Source: Paenibacillus sp. MAHUQ-63 (GTDB lineage: Bacteria > Bacillota > Bacilli > Paenibacillales > NBRC-103111). From it: a stretch of 64,000 nt of DNA. The DNA is taken from contig NZ_JARADB010000001.1 of NCBI RefSeq assembly GCF_028765165.1, positions 124,001 to 188,000 on the forward strand, in the 5' to 3' direction. The translations under genes and the position numbers were made by a program. The notes beneath the pieces are model-generated. The model was not told the origin of the DNA. It did not search any database and was given only the letters and a program-made list of their open reading frames with translations. Below are positions 54,604-63,086 of the stretch, piece after piece (positions within the stretch are counted from its first letter, which is position 1; each line of letters begins with the position of its first letter).

Positions 54604-55560
54604 ATGAAGCTGTGGACCGCATGGACGGCAGCATGCGTCATTGGCATCAGCAGTTTGATATTCGTACCGCTCCAAAGCTCTGCAGGCGACCATTCCGACC
54701 GGACAAGCCTTATACTTACAGCCGATCGACCCTCCGGGGACAGCTTGGCTGCGGTTTCCGCCAAATCTGTACCCGATCTGAAGAGCGAGGCTACCTTGCC
54801 CGCTACCATCGACAAGTGGAGACATACGCTCGCCCGCGAGGAAGGCTTCGAGGACTGGCAGGCTGCCGCATGGAACAGCTACCCGCTCGGCCCTGGCACG
54901 CATGGTTGGGTCGTTATCCTCACTTCGCATGGCGAAGACGTCGGTTACATGATTGTCCATGCTGCAGAGAACGGTTCTTTCCGCCTAACGGAGTACGGAA
55001 CCGGCAAGAATCCGCTTTTCAGCTTGAACACGCTGTATCGTTCTTTGGTACAGCAAGAACTCATTCCTGTTTCGTTTACTTATTCCGATTTCGCCGCTGA
55101 TGAAACGATTGTCCAAGCCCGATTATATATGGATGCTTTAACCGCCGTTTGGAAAATCAAGCTGCAGGATCAAATCCTGTACGCGGATGCCAAGTCCGGC
55201 GAGGTGCTGCCGCTGACTGAAGATCCCGTCCCTAAGACGGAGGACGACCAGAATGCTTACTCCGATCTGACAGAAAGCGCCCAGACCGCCCTGCAGCCGA
55301 CCTTCGATCCTTATGAGCGCATGCCTTGGATCACCGGTACGCCGCTTGCGATCACCGGACTCCCGGCTCTTCAGAGCGCTATGAATCTGAAGGAGCACCT
55401 CACCTATGTCACGGAGCTATATGACGGGGAGGTCACGCTGCCGCTCGCCGTGCTCGGCTATCAAGCTTGGCAGGCGGGGGAAACGTATCTCGTGCTGGAT
55501 CATGCAGGCCCAAGGTACGTCCGGATGACACCTGCTCTGGAGCAAGGGCATTTATACTAA
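54604..55560 (+). CDS. Exported protein of unknown function
   Basis: 318 residues with a signal-peptide-like start (LWTAWTAACVIGISSLIFVPLQ). No domain recognised. It is acidic, with repeated Trp/Leu motifs and regions that resemble PepSY-like or DUF-type extracellular domains only weakly. AGGCAGGTGA precedes the ATG at 54604 by about 7 bases; the ATG at 54598 is too close. A strong shared terminator follows. Confidence 0.65.
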   Translation: MKLWTAWTAACVIGISSLIFVPLQSSAGDHSDRTSLILTADRPSGDSLAAVSAKSVPDLKSEATLPATIDKWRHTLAREEGFEDWQAAAWNSYPLGPGTHGWVVILTSHGEDVGYMIVHAAENGSFRLTEYGTGKNPLFSLNTLYRSLVQQELIPVSFTYSDFAADETIVQARLYMDALTAVWKIKLQDQILYADAKSGEVLPLTEDPVPKTEDDQNAYSDLTESAQTALQPTFDPYERMPWITGTPLAITGLPALQSAMNLKEHLTYVTELYDGEVTLPLAVLGYQAWQAGETYLVLDHAGPRYVRMTPALEQGHLY

Positions 55561-55600
55561 AAAAACTGCTTAGCCGAAATGGCTAAGCAGTTTTTTCGTT
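55557..55600. terminator. Bidirectional terminator
   Basis: Stem AACTGCTTAGCC/GGCTAAGCAGTT flanked by an A run and a T run, serving the converging genes on both sides. Confidence 0.9.
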
Positions 55601-55604
55601 CAAC

Positions 55605-55796
55605 TTATTTCTTGGGCTTAAACTGATCGAACAACATCCGGGCCGCCAGCGGCAGCATACCGAACCAGCGTGTTTGCCAATGCTCGCGCTTCTCCTTGTT
55701 CACCGCTTTTGCCTGCTGGCGAACATCCTTCGGCGTATCGATATACGTCACAACCTGCTGCGTTATGTATTTAACCAGCTCATCACTTTTGGCCAT
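55605..55796 (-). CDS. yqzE: YqzE-family small protein
   Basis: 63 residues, starting MAKSDELVKYITQQVV. Length and pattern fit the YqzE family, whose gene lies beside the comG operon in B. subtilis. AGGTGGGCAT precedes the ATG. Role unknown; a link to competence pili has been suggested by context only. The C-terminus is basic. Confidence 0.8.
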   Translation of the reverse strand: MAKSDELVKYITQQVVTYIDTPKDVRQQAKAVNKEKREHWQTRWFGMLPLAARMLFDQFKPKK

Positions 55797-55873
55797 ATGC
55801 CCACCTGCCTTTTCTCCCTATTGTAACCAGAGAGACTGGCCCCTAAACCGTACAGGCAGGTGGAAGCATGCAT

Positions 55874-56155
55874 TCAACCGACCTTGCCGCCGCTCTCCAT
55901 GATGATCTTGTCCGCGAATGACTTGATCGTGCCGCACCCCAGGAGCATCGGCTTGTTATCGCACTGCAAGAGCAGCGTCTGGGCATTCATATCCCATGCA
56001 TATTGAAAACCGACATTCATCCCTACTACGGTTATCATGAACTTGCCGGATGCTGCGTTAGGAATGGAAAAGCCCTGTTTCCTGCCTATTTGCTGTAACG
56101 ATCTGAATACTGAAGATGAAATCCCTCTATACGTCCATGTACTGCAAGCCGCCAT
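55874..56155 (-). CDS. Hypothetical 93-residue protein
   Basis: Not recognised. GGAGA lies 8 bases before ATG 56155. It is soluble, with four Cys residues spread over the chain (C4, C70, C79 among them) and a beta-rich middle (KFMITVVGMNVGFQYAWDM). It stands alone between yqzE and the BI-1 gene. Confidence 0.6.
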   Translation of the reverse strand: MAACSTWTYRGISSSVFRSLQQIGRKQGFSIPNAASGKFMITVVGMNVGFQYAWDMNAQTLLLQCDNKPMLLGCGTIKSFADKIIMESGGKVG

Positions 56156-56278
56156 AGGTCATTCTCCTCTCTCCCCATATAGGATCACTAAATTGTATGA
56201 AGGGAGGGCGCAAATCGTGCTTGTATCATGAAAATAGGCTGCTTGTAGCCAACCGCCGTACTCGCTGGAATAACGCGA

Positions 56279-56320
56279 AAAAGCACGTTCGATTCCCGAT
56301 GCGGGTTTCGAGCGTGCTTT
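56279..56320 (-). terminator. Terminator of BI-1 gene
   Basis: Stem AAAGCACG...CGTGCTTT with TTTTT on the minus strand about 15 bases after the stop. Confidence 0.8.
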
Positions 56321-56334
56321 GGGTGAAGGAAGCC

Positions 56335-56988
56335 TTAGTCTCTGTTAATGCCGGCGATAGAGGCCAGAAAACGCAAGATATACAGGAACAAATTGATGAA
56401 ATCGAGATAAATGTTGAGCGCTGCCAGCGGCACTTCCTCCGATGCCACACCGTTGCGGTATTGAGCAACATCGTAGAGCACCCATCCGCTGAAAATTAAG
56501 ATCCCGATCATCGACCATACCAGATTCGTAATCGAGCCAAAATTAACGAACATGCCGATGACACTCATCAGCACAAGACCGATCGTTCCTGCGAACAGGA
56601 ACCCGCCCAGGAAGCTGAAATCGCGCTGCGAACGCGAAGCGTAGAAGGCCAGTCCGCCGAAAATGGCCGCTGTTGCGAAGAATGCGCCGGATACGACGTT
56701 AGCTCCGAGCATGCCGCCGTACATCATGATGACCGGGTACAAGGTAACGCCGGAAATCGCTGTGAAGGCATACAGGAATCCGTATCCGATATGCTTGCCG
56801 CGAATCCGAATCACGATGGCCGCTACCAGCATCACCACTTCGACGATGACGAAAAGCATGACCATAGAAGGCGGAACGACCATAGCTCCGACCAAGGTTC
56901 CCAGGAAGGAAACGAGGAGCGAGATGGCAAAAGTTTGAAGCACGTGGGCAAAGCTGCCCGAATGTGAAACCGTGACTGTTCTATCCAT
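56335..56988 (-). CDS. Bax inhibitor-1/YccA-family membrane protein
   Basis: 217 residues, seven hydrophobic segments and the short charged C-terminus (FLASIAGINRD) typical of BI-1 proteins such as B. subtilis YetJ, a pH-sensitive calcium leak channel. The Asp pair that controls the channel in the family is expected near YDVAQYRN (about 173) and YLDFINLF. Single gene with AAAGGAGC upstream. Confidence 0.88.
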   Translation of the reverse strand: MDRTVTVSHSGSFAHVLQTFAISLLVSFLGTLVGAMVVPPSMVMLFVIVEVVMLVAAIVIRIRGKHIGYGFLYAFTAISGVTLYPVIMMYGGMLGANVVSGAFFATAAIFGGLAFYASRSQRDFSFLGGFLFAGTIGLVLMSVIGMFVNFGSITNLVWSMIGILIFSGWVLYDVAQYRNGVASEEVPLAALNIYLDFINLFLYILRFLASIAGINRD

Positions 56989-57089
56989 GAACGATACCAG
57001 CTCCTTTATTAAAAAACATGTACAATCTATACTATGTATTATAGCTAAATTTCATGAAAACCGCTACAGGCTTGGGATTCCAGCTCCTC

Positions 57090-57908
57090 TTACCGGAAAG
57101 TCGAGATGAACTTCAGGAAGATCCGCTTCACGCGTGCGCGTATTTTCGCCGGAAGTTTCAGCTTCAGCCTTGTCCCCCACCCGTCATAGGTCCCCCCGCC
57201 TTCGGAAGCCAATTCGAACAGCTCTTTCGTAATTTCATTGACCGTCGGCACATCGAGCGTGTGCATTTTGCTAATCTGCAGAACGTAGGGCTCCACGACC
57301 CGCTCCGTATCCATTTCCGAGGCGATCACGCGGTAGCCCAGCTGACCGACCTTGCTCTTCACTTCATTCATCCGCTTGCTATCCGAGAAATACATCCAGT
57401 GCTGAACTTCCCTCACGAGTTCCAAATTATCCCCGCGGCGCTTGAGCGCATAAGCGATTTTGGCATTGCGCATCCACTGTTCTTCGAGTGCAGAGGGCGC
57501 CATTTCATTCAAATAAAAGCTCCACTCCGGATCCGCCGTCATTGCCGAGTAGTAGCGAAAGCTTGGGAAATCGGCCATAATTCTCTTCAGTTCGGGCTCC
57601 CAATCCCAATCTTCTCTGGCGTAGAAGTACATTTCCATTTTGTTGTGGGAAGAAATCCGTCCTGCGTAGATCGCAAAATCCTTAACCTTCATCCGGCAAA
57701 TCAGCCTGTCCTCCAGCTCGTAAAACAACCGCTGTGCCTTCTGAGTCGAACTGCCCGACAGATCCCAGAGGCTGTACATATTGAATACGATCGTAATGCG
57801 ATGACCATAGCCTATGAAAGGAACCCTGGATTTCAAAGCCGTGTTCATGAAAATGAGCACTTGCTCTTGATCCCGGATGCGCTCAAACAAATTCCAATCC
57901 TCTTCCAC
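57090..57908 (-). CDS. DUF695/RraB-like protein
   Basis: 272 residues. N-terminal part (about 1-145) resembles DUF695 (EDWNLFERIRDQEQVLIFMNTAL...GYGHRITIVFNM) and the later part (about 150-245) resembles RraB, an inhibitor of RNase E in other bacteria. The GTG start follows GGGGGACCACC. The tail is basic and hydrophobic. Bacillales lack RNase E proper, so the role is unclear. Confidence 0.7.
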   Translation of the reverse strand: MEEDWNLFERIRDQEQVLIFMNTALKSRVPFIGYGHRITIVFNMYSLWDLSGSSTQKAQRLFYELEDRLICRMKVKDFAIYAGRISSHNKMEMYFYAREDWDWEPELKRIMADFPSFRYYSAMTADPEWSFYLNEMAPSALEEQWMRNAKIAYALKRRGDNLELVREVQHWMYFSDSKRMNEVKSKVGQLGYRVIASEMDTERVVEPYVLQISKMHTLDVPTVNEITKELFELASEGGGTYDGWGTRLKLKLPAKIRARVKRIFLKFISTFR

Positions 57909-57953
57909 AGGTGGTCCCCCATTCCTTGCCCGATTATCTACCTTATATATTAG

Positions 57954-58277
57954 CGCCCTTCCCTCCCCATTCCTTTAAAAAAGAACATGGTTCCCGCTGC
58001 TCCTATCGGACGTTCGGCGAGAGCTCCTCCCGGGAGCTGCTCTAGCGCACCGTGGTGGGCTCTGAACGCGAGCGCATTTGCCAGTTTCGCCAGCCCAGTT
58101 TCCCCCGCCCCTCGGGCGATTCGATATGAAATATAGAATACATTTACCCGTTTCTCCCGCCCCCGGGCGATTCTATGCGATAATGGGGAAACGCCCGCCA
58201 GACTTTGAGTCGATTAACGGCCAAGTTTCCATGACATGCCCTTTTAGCAAGCTAACTTTCCCGAAGCATAACATAAA
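57954..58277. other. Intergenic region, nothing recognised
   Basis: GC-rich short stretches such as GCTCCTCCCGGGAGC near 58024-58038 and two CCCGCCCC/CGGGCGATTC-type repeats near 58107-58170. No gene. Confidence 0.5.
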
Positions 58278-58308
58278 ACAACCCCTCCAGATAGCTGAAG
58301 GGGTTGTT
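58278..58308 (-). terminator. Terminator after tRNA-Leu
   Basis: ACAACCCCT paired with AGGGGTTGT, with TTTTATG on the minus strand. Confidence 0.75.
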
Positions 58309-58317
58309 GTGGTTGGA

Positions 58318-58402
58318 TGCGGTCAAGAGGACTCGAACCTCCACGGGGGGTTAGCCCACACGGACCTGAACCGTGCGCGTCTGCCAATTCCGCCATGACC
58401 GC
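58318..58402 (-). tRNA. tRNA-Leu (anticodon CAG)
   Basis: 85 nt. The acceptor stem GCGGTCA/TGACCGC pairs perfectly; the anticodon stem CACGG/CCGTG holds loop TTCAGGT, so anticodon CAG reads the Leu codon CUG. A long variable arm (GGGCTAACCCCCCGT) is typical of class II tRNA-Leu. The 3' end is not followed by an encoded CCA. Confidence 0.95.
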
Positions 58403-58521
58403 ATATAATGTGGAACGAGAATAAATATACCATAGATTATGGGGGCTCGTCAATGCTCTTTTACAATTCGTGAATAATTCCCTTGCTACTTCCTAACCCT
58501 ATTGCCGAAGGAGTGATACCC

Positions 58522-58701
58522 ATGGATAAAGAAGAAATTGAGGCGCTCGAACCGAAATATACCGGCAATAAGCGCCATCTTACGGAAGGGGAAGCTCAAG
58601 CGATTGTGCATGACCCCAACTTCAAGAATGAAGACAACGACGAAGACGGCGTAGACGCGGTAACAGCGGGACTAGCCTTTGGCGTTTTCCGCAGAAGCTG
58701 A
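58522..58701 (+). CDS. 59-residue acidic protein
   Basis: Unrecognised. AAGGAGTGAT precedes ATG 58522 by about 5 bases. Sequence MDKEEIEALEPKYTGNK then a highly acidic stretch (NEDNDEDGVD) and an uncharged hydrophobic tail. May be cytoplasmic. Confidence 0.65.
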   Translation: MDKEEIEALEPKYTGNKRHLTEGEAQAIVHDPNFKNEDNDEDGVDAVTAGLAFGVFRRS

Positions 58702-58730
58702 CAAGCGCTGCTCTACCTGCATCCCCAACC

Positions 58731-58773
58731 GAAGACGCCCTTTAGATCCTTGCCGGTCTAATAGGGCGTCTTC
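58731..58773. terminator. Shared terminator of converging genes
   Basis: GAAGACGCCCT...AGGGCGTCTTC. The last codons of the cobinamide gene lie in one arm. Confidence 0.7.
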
Positions 58774-59531
58774 TCATAGATTCGTCCCGATGCCATAATC
58801 GCCTCGTACACCATTCGGCCGATCATGTAGCCGACTGCCGTAGCGGTTCCTGCGTAACTGTACGTCCGCCCGCGCCCTGTTGCCGCGACGAGAACCGCAT
58901 CCGTCGTCGTCCCCGTTGCCGGCTTGCCATCCGCCGTTACAATGCCCAGGTCGTGAAGCGCAGCGGCCTTGGCCTCCGTTGCCGTGATCACCGCATTGAC
59001 CATCGCGGCGTCCGTCAGCTGGGCATCGATCACGAGGATCGTATTGATCGTGCCAGGATAAAGTGATGCTGCGGGAAGCACCGCACCCGCCCTGGCTTTA
59101 TTGCCCAAGCCGACGGTAACCCATGCGCAGACGTGCAAGCGCTCCTGCTCATGCGCGCTGCTGCGTGCATGGCCCAGCTCCTCTACACCGTCCCCCGTCC
59201 ATGTCAATGTCCGGTAGCCGGCATCCTTCACCATAGCCGCGGTAAGCATCCCCGCGGTTTCGCCCGGCGACAGCCCCTCCCGACGCATGAATGCGTCCAT
59301 CTCGCTTAGCGGATCGGCCTCATTATACAGCTTGTCCACCTGCCGGTTCATCAAGGCCGTATGCATGCCGAAACCGCCGCCCCACGGGGACGAATTCAAC
59401 GTCCGGAGCGCCGTATCACAGCGAATCAGCAAATAGCTTCCATAAGCAGCATTCACCAGTTCCATTCGCAGACCTGCGATCGGGATGCCCGCCGCGGAAT
59501 GAGCACCACGATTATTCCCGTTATCCCTCAT
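58758..59531 (-). CDS. cbiZ: Adenosylcobinamide amidohydrolase CbiZ-like
   Basis: 257 residues. CbiZ cleaves the aminopropanol side chain of cobinamide to feed cobyric acid into B12 assembly. Motifs of the family: LNSSPWGGGFG, a conserved DPLSEMDAFMRREG and GMLTAAMV, and GTTTDAVLVAATGRG near 215. ATG 59531 (MRDNGNNRG) overlaps the upstream gene's end by 11 bases; the site is weak. It is the only other B12-related gene near nrdJ in the window. Confidence 0.82.
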   Translation of the reverse strand: MRDNGNNRGAHSAAGIPIAGLRMELVNAAYGSYLLIRCDTALRTLNSSPWGGGFGMHTALMNRQVDKLYNEADPLSEMDAFMRREGLSPGETAGMLTAAMVKDAGYRTLTWTGDGVEELGHARSSAHEQERLHVCAWVTVGLGNKARAGAVLPAASLYPGTINTILVIDAQLTDAAMVNAVITATEAKAAALHDLGIVTADGKPATGTTTDAVLVAATGRGRTYSYAGTATAVGYMIGRMVYEAIMASGRIYEKTPY

Positions 59532-59781
59532 CGGAGAGGTCATCGGGCTCGATCGGGTCCTGCGGCAGCATGAATTCCGGCGGTCTCTCCGCCTCATAGG
59601 GCTGATATACATAATGACGCGAGAGCTTGACGACTCTGCGATTTTTTTTGCGGATAAGCACGCTCTCGTCGTCCCAGGCGACTACGATGCCGCGGACATC
59701 ATTTCTGGGGGAAACGTCGCGAATAACGCGGAGTAATGTGCTCTCAATACGGAACTGATCCAGCTGCTCTTCCGATATCAT
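59521..59781 (-). CDS. Hypothetical 86-residue protein
   Basis: Unrecognised. GGAGGT lies 7 bases before ATG 59781. A beta-rich small fold is likely (NDVRGIVVAWDDESVLIRKKNRRVVKL), followed by an acidic, proline-rich tail (PQDPIEPDD). Co-translated with cbiZ; the overlap suggests one operon. An SH3-like or Lsm-like fold is one possibility. Confidence 0.6.
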   Translation of the reverse strand: MISEEQLDQFRIESTLLRVIRDVSPRNDVRGIVVAWDDESVLIRKKNRRVVKLSRHYVYQPYEAERPPEFMLPQDPIEPDDLSDEG

Positions 59782-59927
59782 ACCTTTTACCTCCAATATC
59801 CGTTTCTACCCCCTTAGCATACACCAATTCCTGTCCCGATGAAACTTACATAAATGCTCCGGACTCAGGTTAACTTAACCTAGACGAAAGAAGGAGATCG
59901 CTATTTTACCCCTTGGGAGGTATTCGA

Positions 59928-60251
59928 TTGGACAAAAAAACCTACTACGTGAACGTCGGTACCGGCGAGGTACTGGAAGACCCCTCCGCGTTGAATTATG
60001 AATTTTCCATCTCGGCAACGGACGAAGAAATTGACCAGCTGCAGGAGCTCCTCGAGGAAATTGACAACTCTTCACAAGCCAGCTACGCAACTTCATGGTA
60101 CCCTTGGAAGGTTTATTCCACGGAAACCAGTGAGTTTAATCAGGATTACGATTATTATTTGACCGAAATCTACAGAACCTTACACCGATTGGGCAATGAT
60201 CAGACGAAACAGCACATCGAGAGCATGGAAATTCTAGAAAACGGGATATAG
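59928..60251 (+). CDS. Hypothetical 107-residue protein
   Basis: Unrecognised. TTG start at 59928, 7 bases after GGGAGG. Acidic, with an N-terminal TYYVNVGTGEVLEDPSA and a helical middle (TDEEIDQLQELLEEID). Cytoplasmic by composition. It shares a terminator with the opposite gene. Confidence 0.65.
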   Translation: MDKKTYYVNVGTGEVLEDPSALNYEFSISATDEEIDQLQELLEEIDNSSQASYATSWYPWKVYSTETSEFNQDYDYYLTEIYRTLHRLGNDQTKQHIESMEILENGI

Positions 60252-60255
60252 CAGT

Positions 60256-60303
60256 AAAAAAAGAGGCCAACGAATCCTACACGGATCCATTGGCCTCTTG
60301 TTA
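60256..60303. terminator. Bidirectional terminator
   Basis: Stem AAGAGGCCAA/TTGGCCTCTT with an A run on the left and a TTGTTAT tail on the right. Confidence 0.85.
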
Positions 60304-60312
60304 TACGTTTCG

Positions 60313-60639
60313 TTAGCTTACATGCTCTTTCGAATCGTTCGTTTCGAACCAGAAATCAAGCACTTTGCTCGACATGACGCGCTTCTGAATATATTCCACT
60401 TGAGCCGCGGTAAATTGCTGTTCCCATTCGATATTCAGCTCTGTGCAAAGCTTCACGATCGTTAACAACTCTGACCAGGCGACATAGCGTTTGTACCAAA
60501 AAAATTGAGGATGTTCGATCATATACGGATACAGATCATCAAATTCCGTATGCTTACAATCAAGAGCACGCTCAAAATGTGTTTTGGCTTCCCCTAGCTT
60601 AGTCATGAAATATTCAATGGAACCATTTTCGATACCCAT
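60313..60639 (-). CDS. Hypothetical 108-residue protein
   Basis: Unrecognised. AGGAGG lies about 10 bases before ATG 60639. Helical and aromatic-rich (EHPQFFWYKRYVAWSE), no membrane segment. Single gene between two terminators. Confidence 0.65.
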   Translation of the reverse strand: MGIENGSIEYFMTKLGEAKTHFERALDCKHTEFDDLYPYMIEHPQFFWYKRYVAWSELLTIVKLCTELNIEWEQQFTAAQVEYIQKRVMSSKVLDFWFETNDSKEHVS

Positions 60640-60719
60640 AGATGTCAGCCTCCTCTCTCACCTTGTAACCATTATAATGGATAATTCGGTTTCAGGGAAG
60701 CCATTGACGTGATGTAAAA

Positions 60720-61289
60720 TCAGTCAAAAGTGATCTGCCCGTTCTCCAGCGAGGCAATGCGGGCTAATGATTCTACGCGAATCCCCCGCTCGCGGATGGA
60801 ATTGCCCCCCGATTGGAACATTTTCTCCACCGCAATCCCTACGCCGACGAGTTCCGCCTCCGCTTTCTCAATAATGCGAATCAAGCCCCGTGCTGCGTCG
60901 CCATTGGCGATAAAGTCGTCAATCAGGAGAATGCGTTCCCCTTTGTGCAGCAAATGCGAGGATACCATAATATCGGTGACGATCCCTTTGGTAAAGGACG
61001 GCACGCGTTCGCTGTATGTATCCTGATCCATCGTCAGCGTTTTCTTACGGCGGGCGAAAATCATCGGAACTTCGAGATGCAGAGCCGTCGTATAGGCAAT
61101 CGGAATTCCGGAAGATTCCACCGTCAACACCTTATCCGGCTTCGTTTCCCGAAACAACCGGGCGAACTCCCGCCCCATCTCCATGATTAGCGCCGGATCC
61201 ACCTGATGATTAAGAATGGCATCCAGCTTGAGTACTTTATCCGATACAACGACACCGACCTCTAGGATACGCTGCTTTAACAATTCCAT
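60720..61289 (-). CDS. xpt: Xanthine phosphoribosyltransferase
   Basis: 189 residues. Converts xanthine and PRPP to XMP in purine salvage. The PRPP loop ILLIDDFIANGDAA near 120-133 is typical, and length matches B. subtilis Xpt. AAGGGGG precedes ATG 61289. In B. subtilis xpt is under a guanine riboswitch with pbuX; here neither a riboswitch fold nor pbuX is seen next to it. Confidence 0.92.
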   Translation of the reverse strand: MELLKQRILEVGVVVSDKVLKLDAILNHQVDPALIMEMGREFARLFRETKPDKVLTVESSGIPIAYTTALHLEVPMIFARRKKTLTMDQDTYSERVPSFTKGIVTDIMVSSHLLHKGERILLIDDFIANGDAARGLIRIIEKAEAELVGVGIAVEKMFQSGGNSIRERGIRVESLARIASLENGQITFD

Positions 61290-61560
61290 GCTACTGGCCC
61301 CCTTAATCCTGTCTATTATGAGTAAGTTACCATAATGACGAAGTAGGTTTCAAGTCCCAATTTGCGAATATCCCCTGGCACAGTGAAACTTTTACGCCGC
61401 AATAGGTGTCTATACTAATACAAGGTTTTACTTATATGAATTTGCCTAAGATTGCTCACAAATATTTCACCAGATCGGTTGAGTTCAAGCTGTAGAAAGC
61501 GGTATGATAAGTAATGTTACTTTTTTTCCAATAAATATGCGGCAGAAAGGATAGATGACG

Positions 61561-62277
61561 ATGAACAATCCGATGAGACCCATCATACTTGGCTTCGTGC
61601 CAGTCGCATTTGCTTCGCTCGTCGTAGCTGGATGCGAGAAGTCATCTGCGCCTTCCCCTCAGCCTACCATAGATTCCGCCATCTCGATCCAGACGCCGAG
61701 CACATCACCGTCAGCCTCGCCAACCGTTATCACGGTAGAGTCACCGCTTCCGTCTGCTCCGGCGGAGGATACGCCGGCCAAGCATGAAGCCCAAGTGGCG
61801 AACACGAACAAAACGGATTTGTCCGATCTTCCGCAATCGTCAGCCAGCGCGAAACCGACGACAAAGCCGAAGGTGAAGGCGGAGGATGTGTACCAGCAGG
61901 AGAAGCCGACTCTGATGGGGCTGAAGCTCGGTACGAGCAAGGACGTGGTGCTGGAGCGATTCGGTAAAGCGAAGAAACAATTTGTGATGGATGAAGATGA
62001 CGACGCCATTCAAGTCTACGACTTCGGCGATTTCTCCGTCGGCTTCAACATGAAGAACGCGCTCGAGTTCGTCGACGTGCATTCGACCGATATTGATCCG
62101 GGTCTGCGCGGGCTGCATCTTGGCCAGAGCGTGCAGGAAGCCATCGACATCCTGGGCAAACCGGATGCTAACACGACCTATGTACTCTCTTACAAATCCC
62201 AGGGCACGTTGCTCAAGATCGATGTGGACCCGAACGAGAACACCATTCAATCCATCAAGCTTTTCGCGGACCGTTGA
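61561..62277 (+). CDS. Hypothetical lipoprotein
   Basis: 238 residues. Lipobox LVVAGC near 26, then a long Ser/Pro/Thr-rich linker (about 28-95) and a C-terminal domain (about 110-238) with two similar halves (MGLKLGTSKDVVLERFGK and RGLHLGQSVQEAIDILGKP) resembling SmpA-like or DUF4309-type repeats. Start ATG 61561 with AAAGGA 9 bases upstream; the ATG at 61555 is closer. Confidence 0.7.
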   Translation: MNNPMRPIILGFVPVAFASLVVAGCEKSSAPSPQPTIDSAISIQTPSTSPSASPTVITVESPLPSAPAEDTPAKHEAQVANTNKTDLSDLPQSSASAKPTTKPKVKAEDVYQQEKPTLMGLKLGTSKDVVLERFGKAKKQFVMDEDDDAIQVYDFGDFSVGFNMKNALEFVDVHSTDIDPGLRGLHLGQSVQEAIDILGKPDANTTYVLSYKSQGTLLKIDVDPNENTIQSIKLFADR

Positions 62278-62288
62278 CCCGAACAGCG

Positions 62289-62331
62289 AAGACCATGCAG
62301 CATCGCAATGATGACAGCATGGTCTTTTTTG
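62289..62331 (+). terminator. Terminator of lipoprotein gene
   Basis: AAGACCATGC/GCATGGTCTT stem followed by TTTT. Confidence 0.85.
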
Positions 62332-62338
62332 GCATTCC

Positions 62339-62944
62339 TCAAACAGCACGTCTCTTCCGAAACCGCAAATACACAAGCACGGCAATGACCGCAATGACCG
62401 CGATTATGATCAAGCTCATTCCCATATATTTATGTATCAGCTGAAACAGCTCATCCAAATTGCTTCCGATAAAATGCCCCAGGGTGAGGAAGGTTGTACA
62501 CCAAAGCAGCGCGCCTGTCCCCGCAAACAGCATATATTTATAAAACTTCACGCCGCTGACACCGGATAAATAGCAGGTAAAATGCCGGACCCCCGGCACG
62601 AAATATCCGAAAAATACAGTCCAAAGCCCATATTGGTGAAACCATTCCTCCGCCCGTTCAATTCGCCCCGGCGTCAGCTTGAACCATTTGCCATACCGGT
62701 ACAGAAAGGGTTTGCCCACACGATGTCCGATGATATAAGACACGATCATGCCCGTCATCGTCCCCGCGTAAATCACCATGAGCGTAGGCACATACTCAAA
62801 GGGGCCTCCCGGCGCGGTTAGCGAACCGACGAAAGCCATCAAGGTCTCATCCGGTATCGGAACGCCCACAATGCCGGCGGATAGCAAAAGGTACAGGGCT
62901 ATATAGCCATAATGGCCAATGAAGTCATAAAGAGCTTCTTTCAT
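62339..62944 (-). CDS. DedA-family membrane protein
   Basis: 201 residues. DedA/SNARE-associated family, implicated in lipid flipping and membrane homeostasis. Motifs: VPIPDETLMAFVGSL, the F/YxxxR-G pattern in GHRVGKPFLYRYGKW, and FxxxxGRFxPGVRHFT-like FGYFVPGVRHF. ATG 62944 follows GGGAGTG; the frame extends to 63016 without a start site. Four to five membrane helices. Confidence 0.88.
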   Translation of the reverse strand: MKEALYDFIGHYGYIALYLLLSAGIVGVPIPDETLMAFVGSLTAPGGPFEYVPTLMVIYAGTMTGMIVSYIIGHRVGKPFLYRYGKWFKLTPGRIERAEEWFHQYGLWTVFFGYFVPGVRHFTCYLSGVSGVKFYKYMLFAGTGALLWCTTFLTLGHFIGSNLDELFQLIHKYMGMSLIIIAVIAVIAVLVYLRFRKRRAV

Positions 62945-63086
62945 CCGAGCCACACTCCCACATTCTACTTCGTTCCCATTCACAACCAGTTTACCAGAAA
63001 CGAAGGCTTGCCCCAAGTTGCAGTCATGCGACTGTCTTCGCGAACATACCTTGTACTATACCAAACGAAAGAAAGCGGGGCAATCC

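Noticed and set aside
61290-61560. Guanine riboswitch before xpt
   Set aside because: Looked for the conserved purine riboswitch core on the minus strand; not seen.
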